Shown: one piece after another, positions 5,231 through 8,444 of the stretch | Numbering within the stretch: position 1 is the first letter of the stretch | Layout of the letters: each line of letters starts with the position of its first letter | Assembly: GCA_004558115.1 (NCBI GenBank) | Contig: SFDT01000046.1 | Coordinates: 1 to 8,444 of the forward strand | Length of the DNA: 8,444 nucleotides | DNA from: Clostridiales bacterium | GTDB taxonomy: Bacteria; Bacillota; Clostridia; Oscillospirales; Oscillospiraceae | Direction: 5' to 3' | The notes under the pieces: generated by a model | What the model was told of the DNA's origin: nothing | Database searches by the model: none | What the model saw: the letters and a program-made list of their open reading frames with translations, nothing else | Translations under genes and position numbers: made by a program

Positions 5231-6300
5231 GGCACCACCGCCCCTACGAAGGTCAAAATGGACACCAGCAGCAGCATGGCGCAGGCGCCGGTCATGCCCA
5301 GCACCAGGCCGAAGGCGCTGCCCAGGCCGTCGATGAGCTTGCAAAGCCCCGGCGGCCCCGCCAGAGAGGAGAGGTAAGCCGCCAGCTTATACAAGAGGTA
5401 CTGCACCGCAAGCCGCAAAAAGGGATAGGCACAGGCCGCCAGCACCGCCAGCACGCCTCCCAGCCCCACCACGCTCCGCAGCGCCCCCGCCCCGGCCAGC
5501 ACCGTCTCCGACGCCTCGGCGATGATGCTCCCCACCACCGGCACCGCGCCGGAAATGGCCGCCCGGGCCACCTTTACCGTCAGGGCATCCGCTCCGCCGG
5601 AGATGACCCGGGCCGCCGTCAGGTACAGGGTGAAGGCTGTCAGTGCCGTGGCCAGCAGCCAGGAGACCGTCTTTTTCAGCCCCTCCGCCAACGTGCCCAG
5701 CCGGTTTTCCGGAAGGCAGGCGGAGGCGGTCAGCACCCCCACGTACAGGTACACCAGCGGCACCAGCAGCCCATTCACCAGCCGCATCAGGATGTCCGCG
5801 AACAGCATGGCCGCCGCCTGCTGTACCGACGCGGAGGACAGCGCCCCGGAGGCGGCGGTGGCCGCCGCCAGGGTGGGCAGCAGGACCGTGGAAAATCCGT
5901 TCAGCTGCCGCATGGCCTCCACGCCCAGGCCCATCAGCTCCTCCAGGCTTCCCGCCGTGGTCAGCGACACACTGAGGGCGCCTGCCATGGACACCACCGG
6001 CGACACCTTCTCCCCGGGCCAGGCCCCCTCCGCCATGCCGCACAGCACCGCCGCCAGCAGCACGGACACGGCGCCCCTGGCCTGCCGGCGCACCACGGCG
6101 CCCGCCTTGTCCGCCAGCGTTTCCCATATGGCGCCCAGGCCCGCCGCCAGGGCGTTGTCCCCCTCCAGGTCCACGTCCTCCAGAACGGCTTCCGCCTCCC
6201 GGGGCAGGGCCCGCTCCACCTCCCGGGGCAGCTCCGCCGCCCGGGCCCGGACAGTCAGCAGCAGCAAGGCCGCCGCCAGCAGGATCACCCACTTTTTCAT
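5227..6300 (-). CDS. spoIIIAE: Stage III sporulation protein AE (SpoIIIAE)
   Basis: A 357-residue polytopic membrane protein and the largest membrane part of the SpoIIIA complex. In B. subtilis it has a cleaved signal peptide and lies in the mother-cell membrane around the forespore. Here residues 1-21 form a clear signal peptide (MKKWVILLAAALLLLTVRARA) ending in an ARA-A site. A charged linker (about 22-75) follows. Then come repeated hydrophobic segments near 77-90, 101-117, 137-152, 175-195, 212-230, 250-265, 275-300 and 328-352. The ILMRLVNGLLVPLVYLYVGV stretch (170-189) and the GAVPVVGSIIAEASETVLAG block (251-270) are family hallmarks. The ATG at 6300 overlaps the spoIIIAD TGA as ATGA, with GGAG eight bases upstream. 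The frame is open further upstream, but only this start gives a signal peptide. Confidence 0.94.
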   Translation of the reverse strand: MKKWVILLAAALLLLTVRARAAELPREVERALPREAEAVLEDVDLEGDNALAAGLGAIWETLADKAGAVVRRQARGAVSVLLAAVLCGMAEGAWPGEKVSPVVSMAGALSVSLTTAGSLEELMGLGVEAMRQLNGFSTVLLPTLAAATAASGALSSASVQQAAAMLFADILMRLVNGLLVPLVYLYVGVLTASACLPENRLGTLAEGLKKTVSWLLATALTAFTLYLTAARVISGGADALTVKVARAAISGAVPVVGSIIAEASETVLAGAGALRSVVGLGGVLAVLAACAYPFLRLAVQYLLYKLAAYLSSLAGPPGLCKLIDGLGSAFGLVLGMTGACAMLLLVSILTFVGAVVP

Positions 6301-6686
6301 GCCATCAGCTCCATCAGCAATTCCAGCACCTTCCGCAGCAGCGGCAGAGACGCCGCCAGGGCGCAGACGGTCCCCGCCGTCTCCACCACCGACGCCAGGG
6401 CGGATTCTCCGGCGTCGGCGCAAAGGCCGCTGCCCACTTTCACCACCAGGGCAATGCCCGCCACCTTGTAAAGTGGCGTCAGCAGCCCTTCCGGCACGCC
6501 GCTGCGGGTCCCCAGCTCCTCCAGAAACGCCACGGCCTCCCCCAGGGCTTGTCCCAGGGACAGCAGCACCGCCACAGCGGCGCCCAGCACCAAAAGCAGC
6601 GCCGTCTCCGGGCTGCCCCGCTTCACCGTCAGGGCCAGTACCGCCGCCAGCACGCACAGGGCCGTTGCCTGTATGGCCTGCTCCAT
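6297..6686 (-). CDS. spoIIIAD: Stage III sporulation protein AD (SpoIIIAD)
   Basis: A 129-residue integral membrane protein of the SpoIIIA complex, close to the 133 residues of B. subtilis. Hydrophobic segments lie at about 4-21, 28-44, 73-88 and 97-118. The most conserved part is KVAGIALVVKVGSGLCADAG (74-93) followed by ESALASVVETAG (94-105), with small residues packed in the third and fourth segments. The start is uncertain. ATG 6686 lies two bases after the spoIIIAC stop. A TTG at 6692 overlaps that stop as TTGA and would add two residues. Neither has a clear Shine-Dalgarno, so translation probably depends on ribosomes finishing spoIIIAC. The 3' end overlaps spoIIIAE by four bases. Confidence 0.93.
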   Translation of the reverse strand: MEQAIQATALCVLAAVLALTVKRGSPETALLLVLGAAVAVLLSLGQALGEAVAFLEELGTRSGVPEGLLTPLYKVAGIALVVKVGSGLCADAGESALASVVETAGTVCALAASLPLLRKVLELLMELMA

Positions 6687-6688
6687 GG

Positions 6689-6883
6689 TCAAAAGTGGAA
6701 CAGGGTGCGGATGAGCTCAAACAGGTCGCTGATCTGCCGCACCATCATCATGAGCACCACCACCAGCCCCGCCAGCGTGGTCATCATGGCCTGCTCCTCC
6801 CGGCCGGAGCGCACCAGCAGTTGGTTCAGCACCGCCACCAAAATGCCGATGGCGGCAATTTTGAATATCAAATCCACATCCAT
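6689..6883 (-). CDS. spoIIIAC: Stage III sporulation protein AC (SpoIIIAC)
   Basis: A 64-residue membrane protein with two hydrophobic segments (about 5-23 and 34-48) joined by a short polar loop, VRSGREEQA (24-32). Length and layout are as in B. subtilis SpoIIIAC (68 residues), a small partner of SpoIIIAD in the sporulation channel. The start MDVDLIFKIAAIGILVAVLN and the Met-rich second segment ending VRQISDLFELIRTLF fit the family. ATG 6883 has TGAGGG about seven bases upstream, overlapping the spoIIIAB stop ten bases away. The stop is followed at once by spoIIIAD. Confidence 0.93.
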   Translation of the reverse strand: MDVDLIFKIAAIGILVAVLNQLLVRSGREEQAMMTTLAGLVVVLMMMVRQISDLFELIRTLFHF

Positions 6884-6893
6884 AGGTCAGCCC

Positions 6894-7391
6894 TCATATC
6901 AGTAAAATCACCAGCAGCGCCGATGCGGAAAACCACAGCGCCGTGGTCCGCTTCTCCGCCTCCGGCCGCCGCTCGTCCCATTCCGCCAGCTGCTTTTCCA
7001 GTTGTTTGATGGCAAGCGATATCGCTTTACAGACCTTCTCCTCGTCGCCCCGCAGCGCCTGCCCCAGTTCCTCCAGGACCGCCAGGGCCTGCGGCGGCAG
7101 GTCCAGCATATCCACAGCCTGGTGCCACGCCTGGGGCAGCTCCGCGCCCTGCCGCAAAGCCTCCGCCGCCCGGCGGAAAAAGTCCCGCTCCGGCCCCCGG
7201 CGGCTGCGGCCCAGGCACGCCAGAAGGGCGGGCATCGGGGTCCGGGCCATGCGGATCTCCTCCGCCATCTGCCCAAGTCCCGCCGTGATCCCCGCCAGAG
7301 TGTCCCGCCGCCGCCGGGCGGCGGACAGCTGGGCCCGCCAGGCCCAGGCGCCGCCCAGCAGCACACACACCGCCCCCAGCAGCTTTTTCAT
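6894..7391 (-). CDS. spoIIIAB: Stage III sporulation protein AB (SpoIIIAB)
   Basis: A 165-residue protein (171 in B. subtilis) with a membrane segment at each end: MKKLLGAVCVLLGGAWAW at the N-terminus and ALWFSASALLVILLI at the very C-terminus. The cytoplasmic middle is helical and rich in Arg, Glu and Leu. The segment EEIRMARTPMPALLACLG (44-61) and the FFRRAAEALRQGAELPQAW stretch (71-89) match SpoIIIAB, which resembles the GspF-type platform of type II secretion and is thought to work with the ATPase SpoIIIAA. ATG 7391 overlaps the spoIIIAA stop as ATGA, with GGAGGAG five bases upstream. The unusually dense Arg/Pro content of shadow frames here simply reflects high G+C. Confidence 0.93.
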   Translation of the reverse strand: MKKLLGAVCVLLGGAWAWRAQLSAARRRRDTLAGITAGLGQMAEEIRMARTPMPALLACLGRSRRGPERDFFRRAAEALRQGAELPQAWHQAVDMLDLPPQALAVLEELGQALRGDEEKVCKAISLAIKQLEKQLAEWDERRPEAEKRTTALWFSASALLVILLI

Positions 7392-8284
7392 GGCAGCTCC
7401 TCCACTTCATAGCTCCGCTCTCCGTCCACGCAGCGGATGCACACCGCCAGGCGGAACACCCGGTCCTCCAGCAGTTGGCGGTACAGGGGCTTTTCCAGCA
7501 GCTCCCCCACATCGGCGGCGTGGATGGTGGCCAGCAGCCCCACACCGCAGCCGACGGCCAGGCTCATGGCCCGCAGGTCCTCCCGAAGGGTGATCTCATC
7601 CGCGGCGATGATCTGGGGATTCATGGCCCGCAGCACCATAGGGATGGCCAGGGCCTTGGGGCAGCCATCCAGCACATCCGTCCGGGGCCCTACATCCATC
7701 TGCGGCTCTCCCCGCACCATGACCGCCGCCTCTCCCCGCTCGTCGATGAGGGACACCCGCCACCCCTGCCCCGAAAGACACCGCACCAGGTCCCGCAGAA
7801 GCGTGGTCTTGCCGCCTCCCGGCGGCGACAGCAGCAGCGTGTTCTGAAAACGGCCCTCCCGCAGCAGCCTGGGCGCCAGTCCGTCCGCCACCCCCAAGTG
7901 CTGCCGCCCGATGCGAATGGCGGCGGAGGACAGGTTTTTCAGGTTTGTGTTGACGCCGTCCTTCATGACCGCCGTGCCGCACAGGCCCACTCGGAAGCCG
8001 CCCCGCACCGGCAAAAAGCCCTCCCGCAGGGTCTCCGCCGCCGCGTACCTGGAAAATTCCGTGGCCAGGTCACACAGGGTCTCCAGCTCCTCCGGCTCCA
8101 CGACGACCTCGAATTCCTTTTCTCCTCCCGGCAGCAGCACCGTCATGGGCTGTCCCGCCCGGAGCCGCAGTTCTTCCGCGGTCTTCCGCTCCTCCGCCGG
8201 CAGGGCCAGCGCCGCCTTCCGCAGCCGCACAGGCAAAATGGCGGCAGCCTCCTCATAACGCAGGATGTCCTGATTCTTTTCCAA
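7388..8284 (-). CDS. spoIIIAA: Stage III sporulation protein AA, ATPase (SpoIIIAA)
   Basis: A 298-residue cytoplasmic ATPase (307 in B. subtilis) that resembles secretion ATPases and powers or assembles the SpoIIIA channel in the mother cell. The Walker A loop is SPPGGGKTT (153-161); the usual first Gly is Ser here, while Lys159 and Thr160 are intact. Other conserved parts are LIDERGE (179-185), the MDVGPRTDVLDG segment (196-207), Walker B with Asp229-Glu230 in PQIIAADE, and ATIHA (252-256). The N-terminal ~140 residues form the regulatory part, with REGFLPVRGGFRVGLCGTAV (87-106). The start is a TTG at 8284, with AGGGGG at 8293-8298 eight bases upstream. There is no in-frame ATG until residue 47, which would cut into the conserved domain. 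It is the first gene of the operon, just downstream of a sigma-E-type promoter. Confidence 0.95.
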   Translation of the reverse strand: MEKNQDILRYEEAAAILPVRLRKAALALPAEERKTAEELRLRAGQPMTVLLPGGEKEFEVVVEPEELETLCDLATEFSRYAAAETLREGFLPVRGGFRVGLCGTAVMKDGVNTNLKNLSSAAIRIGRQHLGVADGLAPRLLREGRFQNTLLLSPPGGGKTTLLRDLVRCLSGQGWRVSLIDERGEAAVMVRGEPQMDVGPRTDVLDGCPKALAIPMVLRAMNPQIIAADEITLREDLRAMSLAVGCGVGLLATIHAADVGELLEKPLYRQLLEDRVFRLAVCIRCVDGERSYEVEELP

Positions 8285-8292
8285 GGGAATTG

Positions 8293-8298
8293 CCCCCT
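8293..8298 (-). promoter_or_regulatory. Ribosome-binding site supporting the TTG start of spoIIIAA
   Basis: AGGGGG on the minus strand, exactly eight bases before the TTG at 8284. It justifies a non-ATG start for the first gene of the operon. Confidence 0.75.
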
Positions 8299-8314
8299 TT
8301 CTTTGGTCGTTTCC

Positions 8315-8343
8315 ACTCTATGACGGCCCGTCCGGGGTTATGA
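8315..8343 (-). promoter_or_regulatory. Sigma-E-type promoter of the spoIIIA operon
   Basis: On the minus strand a -35-like TCATAAC (8343-8337) and a -10-like CATAGAGT (8322-8315) are separated by 14 bases. B. subtilis sigma-E promoters have about KMATATT and CATACAMT at this spacing, so the match is five of seven and six of eight. Transcription would start near 8308, giving a leader of about 24 bases before the TTG start. Control of spoIIIA by mother-cell sigma-E is known in B. subtilis. The -35 element overlaps the downstream arm of the inverted repeat at 8340-8384. Confidence 0.75.
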
Positions 8344-8384
8344 CAACAAAAAACACATCCACCGGCGTAGCCGGTGGTTGTCAT
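8340..8384. repeat. Nested inverted repeat; terminator or mobile repeat end
   Basis: A perfect stem CCACCGGC/GCCGGTGG (8359-8366 with 8370-8377) with a three-base loop sits within a second pair of perfect arms ATGACAAC/GTTGTCAT (8340-8347 with 8377-8384). On the minus strand the inner stem is followed five bases later by six T residues (8354-8349), so it can act as a terminator for whatever gene lies to the right. A smaller hairpin GGGC-ATA-GCCC (8390-8400) lies beside it with a similar GGCTAYGCC core. The arrangement also resembles REP-like repeats or the hairpin ends of IS200/IS605 elements. Function is not settled from this one copy. Confidence 0.6.
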
Positions 8385-8414
8385 CAGACGGGCATAGCCC
8401 TTTGTTCCTCGCGG

Positions 8415-8428
8415 ACGCGTTAACGCGT
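8415..8428. other. Perfect 14-bp palindrome
   Basis: ACGCGTTAACGCGT is self-complementary over 14 bases and lies about 70 bases upstream of the sigma-E -35 element. A third CGCG occurs at 8410-8413. It could be a binding site for a dimeric protein or part of the adjacent repeat. A TAA on the minus strand (8422-8420) falls inside it and could end an upstream gene in one frame, but too little sequence is visible to say. Confidence 0.4.
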
Positions 8429-8444
8429 AATACGGTCTGCCAAT

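Noticed and set aside
4951..6471. A 506-codon plus-strand frame and other long plus-strand frames opposite spoIIIAD-AF
   Set aside because: Low-complexity Pro/Arg/Gln/His-rich translations antisense to conserved spoIIIA genes; shadows of the real coding strand.
8340..8400. Possible CRISPR array
   Set aside because: The hairpins have similar cores but different stems, lengths and no regular spacers; only two units, so not an array.
8256..8444. A minus-strand open frame running from the window edge through the hairpin and promoter region to a TGA inside spoIIIAA
   Set aside because: It covers a hairpin with a T tract and a good sigma-E promoter, overlaps spoIIIAA in another frame, and gives a peptide with no recognisable family. 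It is most likely open by chance because of high G+C.

Overview
The window comes from a G+C-rich, endospore-forming member of the Clostridia. A gut Oscillospiraceae relative (Flavonifractor/Lawsonibacter/Oscillibacter type) would fit, but genus is an inference from gene order and base composition only. From about position 200 rightward the DNA is roughly two-thirds G+C by eye. The first ~200 bases are clearly A+T-richer (about 38% G+C over the first 120).

Layout. At the far left, the last 47 codons of an unidentified plus-strand gene end at 146. They are followed by a plus-strand terminator hairpin. A minus-strand terminator (212-246) stands tail-to-tail with it and closes the main gene block. 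Every recognised gene to the right is on the minus strand, read from right to left. The complete eight-gene spoIIIA operon comes first (spoIIIAA 8284 to spoIIIAH 3647). Then come an Asp23/Gls24-family gene (the yqhY position), nusB, xseA, xseB and a polyprenyl synthase of the IspA type (farnesyl diphosphate synthase). This is the classic Firmicutes order spoIIIA - yqhY - nusB - xseA - xseB - ispA. The accB/accC pair and folD, found in the Bacillus subtilis version, are absent.

How the genes work together. SpoIIIAA-AH build the mother-cell half of the SpoIIIA-SpoIIQ feeding-tube channel across the membranes around the engulfed forespore. SpoIIIAA is the ATPase. AB, AC, AD, AE and AF are membrane parts. 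AG and AH are the ring-forming proteins. A well-formed sigma-E-type promoter lies just upstream of spoIIIAA. Its -35 element lies in the arm of an inverted-repeat element that may be a terminator or a mobile repeat. The genes after spoIIIAH are vegetative housekeeping genes. They have a sigma-A-like promoter with an extended -10 right at the end of spoIIIAH. A strong terminator between nusB and xseA leaves almost no space before the xseA ribosome-binding site, which suggests partial readthrough or a promoter inside nusB.

I found no convincing evidence of a new multi-gene system. The points most worth a second look are regulatory: the repeat that overlaps the sigma-E promoter, the nusB-xseA terminator, and the structured leader before the Asp23 gene.
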